This document shows positions 25,109-33,122 of a DNA stretch of 64,000 nt, piece after piece (positions within the stretch are counted from its first letter, which is position 1; every line of letters starts with the position of its first letter). Origin of the DNA: Emticicia sp. C21. Its GTDB lineage: Bacteria; Bacteroidota; Bacteroidia; Cytophagales; Spirosomataceae. Made by a program: the position numbers and the translations under genes. The stretch is taken from assembly GCF_003418935.1 (NCBI RefSeq), contig NZ_QVMT01000004.1:62282-126281 (forward strand), given 5' to 3'. The notes under the pieces were generated by a model. It ran no database searches. It had not been told where the DNA came from and saw nothing but the letters and a program-made list of their open reading frames with translations.

Positions 25109-25960
25109 ATGAAAATATATTTATTTCCTCTTTTGCTCACTATCTATTCTACACTCTCTTTTGGTCAAAATTCATCCGCACGCAAGGTAGATATTAACAG
25201 AATCAACGATTATTTATCCAGACTTCCCTTTTCAATTAAGGTAAGCATGTCGGTAGAAAGTGTTTCAGGGGATAAATACTTTACCTTGCGACCTGATGTA
25301 ACTGTTCCGGCGGCCAGTGTTATCAAAGTTCCGATTTTGATGGAATTGATGGAGCAAGTGAAAGCAAAGAAGATTAACTTAAATGCTATTCATATTTTAC
25401 AGGCTTCTGATAAAGCAGGAGATTCCAGTATCATCGCCGATAAACCTGCTGGCACTCAGTTAACAATTCGTGAATTAGCGCAGGAAATGATACATTCGAG
25501 CGATAATACTGCCACTAATATTCTGATTAAAGAAGTAGGCATGGAGGATGTCAATCAAAATTTAATGCGCTTAGGTAGTACAAAAACAAAACTTAACCGT
25601 ATTATGCTAGATACTTTAGCAGTAAAACAAGGGCGGCAGAACTGGGTAAATGCTCTAGAGATCAATGATTTATTACGGAAGATTTATAATAAAAAGGTAG
25701 CAACTCCGGCGTTGTGTGATGAGATGATTGTCATATTGAAAAATTGCAGAGATAAAACCACGATTCCGAGAAATTTGCCTGAAGATTTAGCCATTGCCCA
25801 TAAAACCGGAGAATTAAGTTATGTACGTGGCGATGCCGCCATTGTTTATACCAAGCAACCTTTTATAATTTCTATTTTTGTAGAAGGATTTAAAGACCTT
25901 AGCCAGGCAGAACAGATTATCGGAGATTTGGCAGAAATCTGTTGGGAGAACCTAAAATAG
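25109..25960 (+). CDS. Class A beta-lactamase-fold serine hydrolase without Glu166
   Basis: A 283-residue exported protein with a signal peptide ending near SFGQ. The penicillin-recognising motifs are present at nearly Ambler positions: S70-V-I-K73, SDN at 131-133 and KTG at 232-234. The region of the omega loop reads NRIMLDTLAV, so the deacylating Glu166 is Met and there is no ExxLN. It is therefore probably not a true beta-lactamase but a related hydrolase (Pfam Beta-lactamase2). It converges with crtZ with only a 5-base gap. Confidence 0.88.
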   Translation: MKIYLFPLLLTIYSTLSFGQNSSARKVDINRINDYLSRLPFSIKVSMSVESVSGDKYFTLRPDVTVPAASVIKVPILMELMEQVKAKKINLNAIHILQASDKAGDSSIIADKPAGTQLTIRELAQEMIHSSDNTATNILIKEVGMEDVNQNLMRLGSTKTKLNRIMLDTLAVKQGRQNWVNALEINDLLRKIYNKKVATPALCDEMIVILKNCRDKTTIPRNLPEDLAIAHKTGELSYVRGDAAIVYTKQPFIISIFVEGFKDLSQAEQIIGDLAEICWENLK

Positions 25961-25965
25961 AGATA

Positions 25966-26421
25966 TTACTCTCGTTTTTTAGGTTCATACTTTTCAGGCG
26001 CATATAAGAAACCAAAAGCCTCTGCGCCATCTTTTGTATGTACTCTGTGATGGATATAATGGGCATTCATGATTCGTTTCATGTATTTACTTTTGGCCAC
26101 AAACTTTATTTTTACTCTGCGATGCACGATAATATCATGAAAAACAAAATAAGCTACTCCGTAGCAGGTAACTCCGGCACCTATCCAGGTCAGATACCAG
26201 AAATCAGAATTGATATTACCATAAATAATACTTGACGCGGCTACTATACTGAATACCACAGCATAATAATCATTTTTCTCAAAAAAACCTTTGTGGTGTT
26301 GATGGTGGTCTTTATGCCAGTTCCAACCGAAACCATGCATGATGTATTTATGAGCAAACCAGGCCATAAACTCCATAAAACAGAAAGTACCTAAAACAAT
26401 CAAAGCTTTAATTAAGAACAT
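25966..26421 (-). CDS. crtZ: Beta-carotene hydroxylase CrtZ
   Basis: A 151-residue di-iron membrane hydroxylase that adds hydroxyl groups to beta-carotene rings to make zeaxanthin. The His motifs are H24-x4-H29 and HKDHHQHH (36-43), followed by HDIIVHRR and HYIHHRVH, the CrtZ pattern. Length agrees with bacterial CrtZ. Other carotenoid genes are not in the window. Its promoter has a minus-strand -7 box at 26480-26487. Confidence 0.9.
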   Translation of the reverse strand: MFLIKALIVLGTFCFMEFMAWFAHKYIMHGFGWNWHKDHHQHHKGFFEKNDYYAVVFSIVAASSIIYGNINSDFWYLTWIGAGVTCYGVAYFVFHDIIVHRRVKIKFVAKSKYMKRIMNAHYIHHRVHTKDGAEAFGFLYAPEKYEPKKRE

Positions 26422-26479
26422 TTTAATATTAGGATATGAGGTTTAAATCTATGAAATCGTCTATCTTGTCTTCTTAACA

Positions 26480-26487
26480 CAAAATTA
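26480..26487 (-). promoter_or_regulatory. -7 box TAATTTTG for crtZ
   Basis: CAAAATTA on the plus strand, 59 bases before the crtZ start on the minus strand. Confidence 0.45.
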
Positions 26488-26522
26488 GCATGGATTGTTT
26501 GATTTTGCTTGCAGAAGATTTC

Positions 26523-26530
26523 TAATTTTG
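26523..26530 (+). promoter_or_regulatory. -7 box TAATTTTG for the PafA-type phosphatase
   Basis: Matches TAnnTTTG, 56 bases before the ATG at 26587; divergent from the crtZ box. Confidence 0.5.
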
Positions 26531-26586
26531 AAGTCTGTTTCAACCCGTAACACCAATACAATTTTATAAATAATCAATTATTTACA

Positions 26587-28218
26587 ATGAAACGTTTCAC
26601 ATACCTACTACTCTTACTCAGCCTGCCGATTTTTGCGCAAAAAACGCAAAAGGCCACTGCTCCAACAAAACCTAAACTGGTTTTAGGAATCATGGTCGAC
26701 CAGATGCGTTACGATTATCTCTATCGTTATTATAGTAAATACAGCGAAGGTGGTTTTAAGAGATTGATGAATCAGGGTTTTAACTGCCGCAATAACCATT
26801 ATCACTATGCCAGTACCATTACAGGCCCTGGTCACGCAGCTGTTTATACAGGTTCAGTTCCGGCAGTGAACGGAATTATTGGTAACGATTGGTATGATCG
26901 TTTTCTTGGCAGAACAGTATATGTAGCCGAAGATACGACTGTAGTAGCCGTAGGAACAGATGCAGCAGGGACAGAAGGTAAACGCTCACCTGTAAATATG
27001 AAAACCACTACTATTACCGACCAACTGAGATTAGCTACGCAATTTAAATCTAAAGTAATTGGTATCGCAGCTAAAGACCGTGGAGGCATTTTACCGGCAG
27101 GGCATTCAGCCAACGCGGCTTATTGGTTTGATGGAAAGTCAGGCAACTGGATTTCGAGTACTTATTATATGACTGACTTACCTCAGTGGATGAAAGATTT
27201 CAATGCAAAGAAATTACCAGATTATTATAAATCACAAAAGTGGGAAACGCTTCTGCCGATTGCTCAATATACTGAGAGCGACGAAGATAACCAGGAATAC
27301 GAGAATGTAATGTCTGGCGAAAAATTGCCGATATTCCCGCATTCTATTGCTAACAATAACGCTATTCTTACCTCTCCTTTTGGTAATAATATGACCAAAG
27401 AAATAGCTTTGGCAGCTTTGAAAAACGAGAAAATGGGACAAGGTGCTTTTACAGATTTCTTATGCGTAAGTTTCTCATCTCCTGATTACGTTGGCCACGC
27501 AACCGGAACACGCTCTATTGAGGTAGAAGATACTTATCTACGTCTTGACCGTGATATTGAAGAGATTCTTAACTATTTAGATACCAGTTTAGGAAAAGGT
27601 AATTATACAGTTTTCTTAACTGCGGACCATGCTGCCGCCGATATTCCTGCATTTTTAAATAAAAACAAACTACCTGGTGGTGTCTGGATGGGTGCTAAAG
27701 AAGTAAATTACTTGAATGGCCAGTTGGTTGAGAAATACGGTGCAGGTAAATGGATATTATCAACAGATAATTACCAGATTACAATGAACCGCGAATTGAT
27801 GAAGAAAAACAAGGTGGAAATGAACGAAGTATTTAAACTGGTACAAGATGAACTGCTATCAATGGGTTCTCCGGTTTATCAGGTAGTTAATTTCCATGAT
27901 ATGGCTAATACTGTCATTCCTCCATTCTACAAAACTTTGGTTGAGAATGTGTATAACCCAAAACGTAGTGGTGATTTTATGGTATTACTAGAGCCGGGTT
28001 GGTTCCATGGAGGGAGTAAAAAAGGCACTACCCACGGCACTATGTGGCAATATGACCGCCACGTACCACTTTTATGGTATGGTTGGAATATCCCGGTTGG
28101 TGAAACAACCAAGCAAACCTACATTGCCGATATTGCTGCTACTTTGGCGGTTCTACTCAAAATACAGGAACCAAGTGGTTGTATAGGTACACCTATTGAA
28201 CCGATATTCAAGAAATAA
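26587..28218 (+). CDS. pafA: PafA-type alkaline phosphatase
   Basis: A 543-residue periplasmic phosphomonoesterase of the alkaline phosphatase superfamily. It starts with a signal peptide (MKRFTYLLLLLSLPIFAQ). Active-site residues fall at the PafA numbers: Asp38, nucleophile Thr79 in STITGPGH, Asn100, and Lys/Arg in AKDRGG (163 and 165). Metal ligands are seen in SSPDYVGH, TADH and TTHGT. PafA enzymes are phosphate-insensitive and calcium-activated. Its last 83 codons and its terminator are repeated, partly decayed, 1 kb downstream. Confidence 0.93.
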   Translation: MKRFTYLLLLLSLPIFAQKTQKATAPTKPKLVLGIMVDQMRYDYLYRYYSKYSEGGFKRLMNQGFNCRNNHYHYASTITGPGHAAVYTGSVPAVNGIIGNDWYDRFLGRTVYVAEDTTVVAVGTDAAGTEGKRSPVNMKTTTITDQLRLATQFKSKVIGIAAKDRGGILPAGHSANAAYWFDGKSGNWISSTYYMTDLPQWMKDFNAKKLPDYYKSQKWETLLPIAQYTESDEDNQEYENVMSGEKLPIFPHSIANNNAILTSPFGNNMTKEIALAALKNEKMGQGAFTDFLCVSFSSPDYVGHATGTRSIEVEDTYLRLDRDIEEILNYLDTSLGKGNYTVFLTADHAAADIPAFLNKNKLPGGVWMGAKEVNYLNGQLVEKYGAGKWILSTDNYQITMNRELMKKNKVEMNEVFKLVQDELLSMGSPVYQVVNFHDMANTVIPPFYKTLVENVYNPKRSGDFMVLLEPGWFHGGSKKGTTHGTMWQYDRHVPLLWYGWNIPVGETTKQTYIADIAATLAVLLKIQEPSGCIGTPIEPIFKK

Positions 28219-28240
28219 TAGATTAGATATATTTCGCATT

Positions 28241-28273
28241 AAAACGTTCTTTCAGGCAATGAAAGAACGTTTT
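28241..28273 (+). terminator. Terminator of the PafA gene (copy A)
   Basis: Stem AAAACGTTCTTTCA (28241-28254) / TGAAAGAACGTTTT (28260-28273) plus T run. A near-identical hairpin occurs at 29290-29322. Confidence 0.85.
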
Positions 28274-28276
28274 TTT

Positions 28277-28303
28277 ATTTACAGGAAATTCTTTCCTGTA
28301 AAT
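28277..28303. repeat. Second hairpin directly after the terminator
   Basis: Perfect 12-bp stem ATTTACAGGAAA (28277-28288) / TTTCCTGTAAAT (28292-28303), three-base loop. It has no T run and no copy after the second terminator, so it marks the edge of the region between the repeats. Confidence 0.5.
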
Positions 28304-28351
28304 AAACTTTTCCTCTTTAATTTGCAGTAAACTCTGTAAACAAAAGCTATT

Positions 28352-29008
28352 ATGATAAGCAGGAATGCTGTTAATGGGTCAAATTATAAAATTCTCAAAA
28401 GCATAAAATATCTTCTTGTAATTATCAGCTTATTGCTGTATGCTTGCGAAAGCACTCCTTCTAATAAAGAAATTGTTTTCACTGATACAAAAGACCTTTT
28501 TGAATACGGTGCAGGAATAAGAGCTGATGCAAAAAAGGGGTTTGAAAAAAGAGCCTCAAAAGGCGATACAATCCGATTGGCTCATGAAAAACTTTTTGAG
28601 TATTTACCAAAGAGTTTAAAAAACTGCATAAATGATGGAAGCCCTGTGATACTTAAAAATACGATTTATAATAGGGTTGGACAGCATTTCAAATACAAGG
28701 ATCATCGTTTTTTGGTGTCAGTTACTGATTTTAACAATGAATTTGCCTTATTTGACGATGATATTATGATTCATACTAAGTCTCTACCTTTTGAAGGTTC
28801 TACCGAAATAAGAAAAGCGGTTAAAGTTGGTCCCCATAAAGGACTTTTTCTTTATCAGCAATCAAATATAGGTACCTGGGGAATATGTAATTTTTGGGTG
28901 GATAATAGATTTATTATCGGTGTGGATGTAGAACTCCCCAAAAGCAAAGAGACATTGGACGAAATTCTGGCATTAATTGATTTCTCAAAAATGCCCAAAT
29001 TGAATTAG
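28352..29008 (+). CDS. Lipoprotein of unknown function between the two pafA 3' ends
   Basis: A 218-residue predicted lipoprotein. The N-terminus has a long leader with the lipobox LLLYAC near residue 33; a later start cannot be excluded. The mature part (for example VSVTDFNNEFALFDDDIMIH and WGICNFWVDNRFIIGVDVEL) looks like a compact beta-rich domain but matches no family I know. It lies exactly between the intact PafA gene and a broken copy of that gene's 3' end, so it may have arrived by recombination. The -7 region is weak (TTTAATTTGC near 28318). Confidence 0.7.
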   Translation: MISRNAVNGSNYKILKSIKYLLVIISLLLYACESTPSNKEIVFTDTKDLFEYGAGIRADAKKGFEKRASKGDTIRLAHEKLFEYLPKSLKNCINDGSPVILKNTIYNRVGQHFKYKDHRFLVSVTDFNNEFALFDDDIMIHTKSLPFEGSTEIRKAVKVGPHKGLFLYQQSNIGTWGICNFWVDNRFIIGVDVELPKSKETLDEILALIDFSKMPKLN

Positions 29009-29023
29009 AGGTTGGTTAAATTA

Positions 29024-29259
29024 GGTAATTTCATGGTATTGCCAGAATCGGGTTGATTCCACAGCGGGAGCAAAAAAGGTACAACAGGCAATATGACCGC
29101 CACTCACTACTTTTTTGGTATGGTCAGAATATCCCGGTTGGTGAAACAACAAAACAAACCTACATTGCCGATATTGCTGCTACGTTAGCGGTTCTACTTA
29201 AAATACAGGAACCAAGTGGTTGTATAGGCACCCCTATCGAACCGATATTCAAGAAATAA
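29024..29259 (+). pseudogene. Fragment of a PafA-type phosphatase gene (3' end only)
   Basis: It aligns to the last 249 bases of the intact gene (27970-28218). The upstream part is decayed: an in-frame TGA replaces Trp of EPGWFHGG, a short deletion removes the THGTMW metal-site region and shifts the frame. The last 48 codons are intact in frame and differ from the parent at nine codons, of which eight are synonymous. No start or promoter is seen. It is followed by a second copy of the parent terminator. Confidence 0.85.
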
Positions 29260-29289
29260 TAGATTAGGACTCATTCTCTTATAAATCCG

Positions 29290-29322
29290 AAAACGTTCTT
29301 TCAGAATCTGAAAGAACGTTTT
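29290..29322 (+). terminator. Duplicated terminator (copy B)
   Basis: Stem AAAACGTTCTTTCAG (29290-29304) / CTGAAAGAACGTTTT (29308-29322) with T run; nearly the same as 28241-28273. Confidence 0.85.
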
Positions 29323-29341
29323 TTTATAGAATAAAGTCTAT

Positions 29342-29349
29342 TAATTTTG
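29342..29349 (+). promoter_or_regulatory. -7 box TAATTTTG for the amidohydrolase
   Basis: Matches TAnnTTTG. Because transcription would start near 29354, it rules out the upstream TTG at 29347 and supports the ATG at 29407. Confidence 0.5.
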
Positions 29350-29406
29350 AGTATCTGGAAACATATTTTCATAAATAATCCTATTTCCACCCAAAACCAA
29401 TATCCT

Positions 29407-30705
29407 ATGCGACTATTGTTAAGCGCACTACTTTTCTTCTATTCTACTATTACCCAAGCCCAATCACCCAATCGATTACTCATTCAAGTGGGTAAACTAT
29501 ATGATTCTCAACAAAAGATCTTCCTTAATAACCAAAAAATCTTCATTGAAAATGGCATTATAAAAGAGATTGGTCCAAACATCAAAAAGGCCGCAGGAGT
29601 TAAATTTATTGATTTAAGCCAATGCACTGCCACCCCAGGCTTGATTGATATGCACACGCATCTGCTGATACATCAGAAACAAAGCGATGACGGGATGATA
29701 ATTGCTTCTAAAGTTCCTGCTAGTGAACGTATCAAACAAGGATTGGCTTTTGCTAAAGAAAATCTGGAAGTAGGTCTGACCACTGTTCGGGATATAGGTA
29801 ATTCTGGCCAGTATCTGGATGTTGCACTGAAAAAAGAATTGGCCAAAGGCAAAGCCCTTGGCCCAACTATGTATGTCTCCGGCCCTATTCTGAGCCCTCC
29901 GGGTGGACAATTTGGCAAAATGGCACCTGCTGATAGTTTTGTTATCAATCAGGAATACAGAGTTATTAAAGGGGCTGATGATGCCCGATTAGCTGTTTTA
30001 GAGCATATTAAGCATGGGGTAGATGTGATTAAAGTATGCATGAACACAGATAACAGAATGTTGACCCTCGATGAAATCTCAGCTATTGTAAAAACGGCTC
30101 ATGAAAATAATATACCTGTAACTGCTCATGCTACTACAGATAAATCAGCAAGAGCAGCAGTTCTGGCTGGTGTTAATGGTATTGAACATGGATATGATTT
30201 ATCGGACAACACGCTTATTTTAATGGCTCAACGCGGCACTTATCTGGTGCCTACTGATGTCACCAAAGAACAGGCAAAGATTCTGGTAGAGGGCATAGGC
30301 ATGAGAGGCAAAGAAGCCGAGGACTATGCCAAAGGCTTTCTGGATGGAGTTCATGACCGACTGAGAAGAGCCGTTGGTAAAGGCGTGACAATACTATCAG
30401 GTTCTGATTTTTATAATGATATAAAGGGTTTACCACGCGGTAAAGGTGCTGTAGGAGTAATATTATCTTACCACGAGGCCGGTATTCCGGTTAATGAAGT
30501 ATTACAATATGCCACTTACAATGCTGCTAAAGCATTAGGAGCATCAGATAGTATAGGTACTATCAAAAAAGGGATGAAGGCCGATATAGTATTTTTTAAT
30601 GGCGACCTGGAGAAAGATTTTGGCACTGCCTTATTTGATGTACAAATGGTTTTGAAAGACGGGATTCCAGTTTACCCGAAACGAAAAACTGAAACAAATA
30701 AATAA
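29407..30705 (+). CDS. Exported amidohydrolase (imidazolonepropionase-like)
   Basis: A 432-residue metal-dependent hydrolase of the amidohydrolase superfamily. I choose the ATG at 29407, since it begins a clean signal peptide (MRLLLSALLFFYSTITQAQ) and lies after the expected transcription start. Metal-binding motifs are MHTHL near the N-terminus, TAHAT and EHG in the middle and GSDF near the C-terminus. Related proteins act as prolidases or aryldialkyl hydrolases; substrate is unknown. A perfect 13-bp terminator follows, shared with the convergent gene. Confidence 0.88.
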   Translation: MRLLLSALLFFYSTITQAQSPNRLLIQVGKLYDSQQKIFLNNQKIFIENGIIKEIGPNIKKAAGVKFIDLSQCTATPGLIDMHTHLLIHQKQSDDGMIIASKVPASERIKQGLAFAKENLEVGLTTVRDIGNSGQYLDVALKKELAKGKALGPTMYVSGPILSPPGGQFGKMAPADSFVINQEYRVIKGADDARLAVLEHIKHGVDVIKVCMNTDNRMLTLDEISAIVKTAHENNIPVTAHATTDKSARAAVLAGVNGIEHGYDLSDNTLILMAQRGTYLVPTDVTKEQAKILVEGIGMRGKEAEDYAKGFLDGVHDRLRRAVGKGVTILSGSDFYNDIKGLPRGKGAVGVILSYHEAGIPVNEVLQYATYNAAKALGASDSIGTIKKGMKADIVFFNGDLEKDFGTALFDVQMVLKDGIPVYPKRKTETNK

Positions 30706-30711
30706 TCATTA

Positions 30712-30746
30712 AAACAGCAGGTAGAATTAACAACTACCTGCTGTTT
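30712..30746. terminator. Terminator between convergent genes
   Basis: Perfect stem AAACAGCAGGTAG (30712-30724) / CTACCTGCTGTTT (30734-30746), nine-base loop. Confidence 0.8.
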
Positions 30747-30751
30747 GCATT

Positions 30752-31816
30752 TCATAAACATGATTCAATCATCAGATGATGCAAATCCTGATGGTGTTGA
30801 CGGGATGCCTGTTTTCCTTTCCACATAAATAAGCCCTGTTGTAGAAGTGCTCGTCCGGTATCATTTCTTGATACGACTACTAACTGGTTTTTACGATCAA
30901 CAATCATAAATTGTCCTCCCCAACCGGATGCCCAGAAAGTGCCTTCGTCGGTATCATTCAACCATAAATAGGCATAATGGTCGAAAGGCTCATTGTTTTT
31001 ATCTTCTGAATATGGATAGGTACTTTCTGCCACCCATTTAGCAGAAACAATGGTTTTACCTTTCCATTTTCCTTCATTCAGCATCAACATACCAATACGC
31101 GCCATATCTTCGGCGGTCATAAAAATAATATATTGCTTATGCTCTGAATAATCCGGTTGTTTATAGATTACATAATTAGCCTTAAATTTCTTCATGCCCA
31201 AAGGCTTTGCCAACCATTCCTCAATGGCTTGACCAATGCTCAGTTGAGTTTGCTGCTCGAAGATAGTACCCAACACATTAAAACCCCAGTTATTATAATA
31301 GAAAAACTCACCGGGCTTGTGCATACCACGTTGCGGACGAGATGCTTTCATCTCTTTTGTTTCACCTGCGGCTTCAATATAAATGCCGGATCGAGACATC
31401 AGCAAATCTCTGATAGTACAAGTCTTTTCAACGGCTGTCAACGGTGCTTTATTATCATCAATTTTTAATTCTGCCAGAGTCTGATTCAGTCGTATCAAGC
31501 CTTTATCAATGGCTATACCATATAATACGCTCATGATACTTTTACGGGCCGAATGTGTCATGATGGGCAGATGAATATCACTCCATGAAGCCAAAATGCT
31601 ATCATTTTTAATTGCAATAAAAGCATCATATTCGGTCTTCTCTTTCAGGAATTGATAAGCTTCCCTGATGCTATCAGGATTCTTAGGGTTGGTAATAACT
31701 GGCAGGGGCTGATAGGTCTTATTAGCTCGATTCCAGAATTTTGGAGAACAAGAGACAATGAAAGTTGAGATTGCCAGGAGAGCAATAAGGATAATAAATT
31801 TTCTTTGCTTTTTCAT
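30752..31816 (-). CDS. Class C beta-lactamase-type serine hydrolase lipoprotein
   Basis: A 354-residue periplasmic serine hydrolase (Pfam Beta-lactamase). Start placed at the ATG complement of 31814-31816, giving the lipoprotein signal MKKQRKFIILIALLAISTF with Cys23 in IVSC. The SxxK motif is S89-A-R-K92, the second motif is YNN in FFYYNNWGFN, and the third position reads SGWGG instead of KTG/HxG. The family includes esterases and D-aminopeptidases, so antibiotic resistance should not be assumed. It lies 54 bases downstream of the AraC-type gene in the same orientation. Confidence 0.85.
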   Translation of the reverse strand: MKKQRKFIILIALLAISTFIVSCSPKFWNRANKTYQPLPVITNPKNPDSIREAYQFLKEKTEYDAFIAIKNDSILASWSDIHLPIMTHSARKSIMSVLYGIAIDKGLIRLNQTLAELKIDDNKAPLTAVEKTCTIRDLLMSRSGIYIEAAGETKEMKASRPQRGMHKPGEFFYYNNWGFNVLGTIFEQQTQLSIGQAIEEWLAKPLGMKKFKANYVIYKQPDYSEHKQYIIFMTAEDMARIGMLMLNEGKWKGKTIVSAKWVAESTYPYSEDKNNEPFDHYAYLWLNDTDEGTFWASGWGGQFMIVDRKNQLVVVSRNDTGRALLQQGLFMWKGKQASRQHHQDLHHLMIESCL

Positions 31817-31870
31817 GATTGATTTTTGTTTTTTCAGCAAAGAAAAGCCGTCAAATTACTATCAATCCTC

Positions 31871-32941
31871 TCAAAAAGGGTTTTGAGAGTTATTTTTTTG
31901 CAGAAAATCTTTAGGAGATTGTCCGGTGATACCTTTAAAGACCCGATAGAAACTTGCCTCTGAATTAAAGCCAGACTCTAAAGCAATACCTAAAATAGAA
32001 AGATGTTTATACTCCTGACTCAATAATTTTCGCTTCACCTCCTCTACCCTTTTTTCATTAATAAAGTTTCGGAAGTTCTGATAAAACTCTTCGTTGATTA
32101 TTGCAGAAAGCACTCCCTCCCCAACTCCTATTTGTCTGGCTAGTGCATTCAAATTCAGCTCGGCATCCAAAAATACTTTATCCTCATTAATTGCTTTCAG
32201 CAATTTCTCTTTGACCGTCGAAATCTGTTCAGTATTCAATGTCATTGCAGAACGTTTTTCTGTTTGAAACGCTACTTCAAAATCTTTTTGCTGATAACCT
32301 GTAAAGCCTAAATAATAGACCAGCACCGCCAGATAAAAATAAAAAAATTGCCATTGAATAAAATGCCTTGCCCCGAAATTGAAAAAGATTTCAAGTGGAA
32401 TATTAATCATTAAAAAGGTTACCAAAACACCCATGGCTATCAATACATTACGTAGCCAGCTATAAGTAGGGTAAGAAGCATTAGAGATATTGGTATTCAG
32501 CCAATGTTTATAGGCCTGTATCCGGCTGAAACTTAATACCCAGTAGATAATACCTGATAATACCGAAAGAATATCTTCAAACTTCTTAATTCTATTGTAG
32601 TATAAACCCTCAGCTAATTGATCTTTCAGCATAATATCATTGGTTTGTAAGCTTAGTGTATAAACCCAGATGGCATGGCATAAAAACAAAAGCATAGGCC
32701 AAAAGTGTAACCAATCCTTTTCTTTAACCCTATAATTTGTTTGAGTAAGAGAGAGTGTGTACAAATAAAAAAGCGGTTGAATCAACAAATCAAAGGCTAA
32801 AGGCAAGTAACGCCACTGCGGTTTCTGCCATAGTCCTAAAGTATGAAGCAATATTTTGAAACTTAAGACAATAAACGTCAGAAGAATAAAGGCCAAGATA
32901 GTCTTATTAGTCCGGACAGGTCTATGCAATAAGAGTAGCAC
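31871..32941 (-). CDS. Membrane-anchored AraC-family regulator
   Basis: A sensor-regulator with about six or seven membrane spans (to about residue 215) and a cytoplasmic AraC/XylS DNA-binding domain at the C-terminus (LNALARQIGVGEGVLSAIIN, then ILGIALESGFNSEASFYRVF). The annotated start is GTG at 32941, but coding similarity continues upstream in frame: the codons before it read IFDIIVLLGTAQGLICAV, a normal first span for this family. There is no ATG, GTG or TTG in frame before the stop near 33080, so the real start is unclear; ATA at 32990-32992 sits where homologues would begin. It may control the adjacent serine hydrolase. Confidence 0.82.
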   Translation of the reverse strand: MLLLLHRPVRTNKTILAFILLTFIVLSFKILLHTLGLWQKPQWRYLPLAFDLLIQPLFYLYTLSLTQTNYRVKEKDWLHFWPMLLFLCHAIWVYTLSLQTNDIMLKDQLAEGLYYNRIKKFEDILSVLSGIIYWVLSFSRIQAYKHWLNTNISNASYPTYSWLRNVLIAMGVLVTFLMINIPLEIFFNFGARHFIQWQFFYFYLAVLVYYLGFTGYQQKDFEVAFQTEKRSAMTLNTEQISTVKEKLLKAINEDKVFLDAELNLNALARQIGVGEGVLSAIINEEFYQNFRNFINEKRVEEVKRKLLSQEYKHLSILGIALESGFNSEASFYRVFKGITGQSPKDFLQKNNSQNPF

Positions 32942-33122
32942 AGCACAAATAAGCCCCTGTGCCGTGCCTAATAAAACTATTATGTCAAATATAGATAGGT
33001 TGATAGTCTTAGGAGTTTCACCGAATAAAACGGTACGCTGTCGCTGGCTAAAATAACAAAGGATGAATTCATTATCTGTGCCGACTTAAGTCAGCACATT
33101 ATTTATTCGAACAATAATAATT

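Noticed and set aside
25109-25960. Antibiotic resistance beta-lactamase
   Set aside because: Glu166 is absent, so the name serine hydrolase of this fold is safer.
29053-29259. Separate 68-residue gene
   Set aside because: Its protein sequence is the end of the PafA phosphatase; the first 15 residues come from a shifted frame and there is no promoter, so it is a pseudogene fragment.
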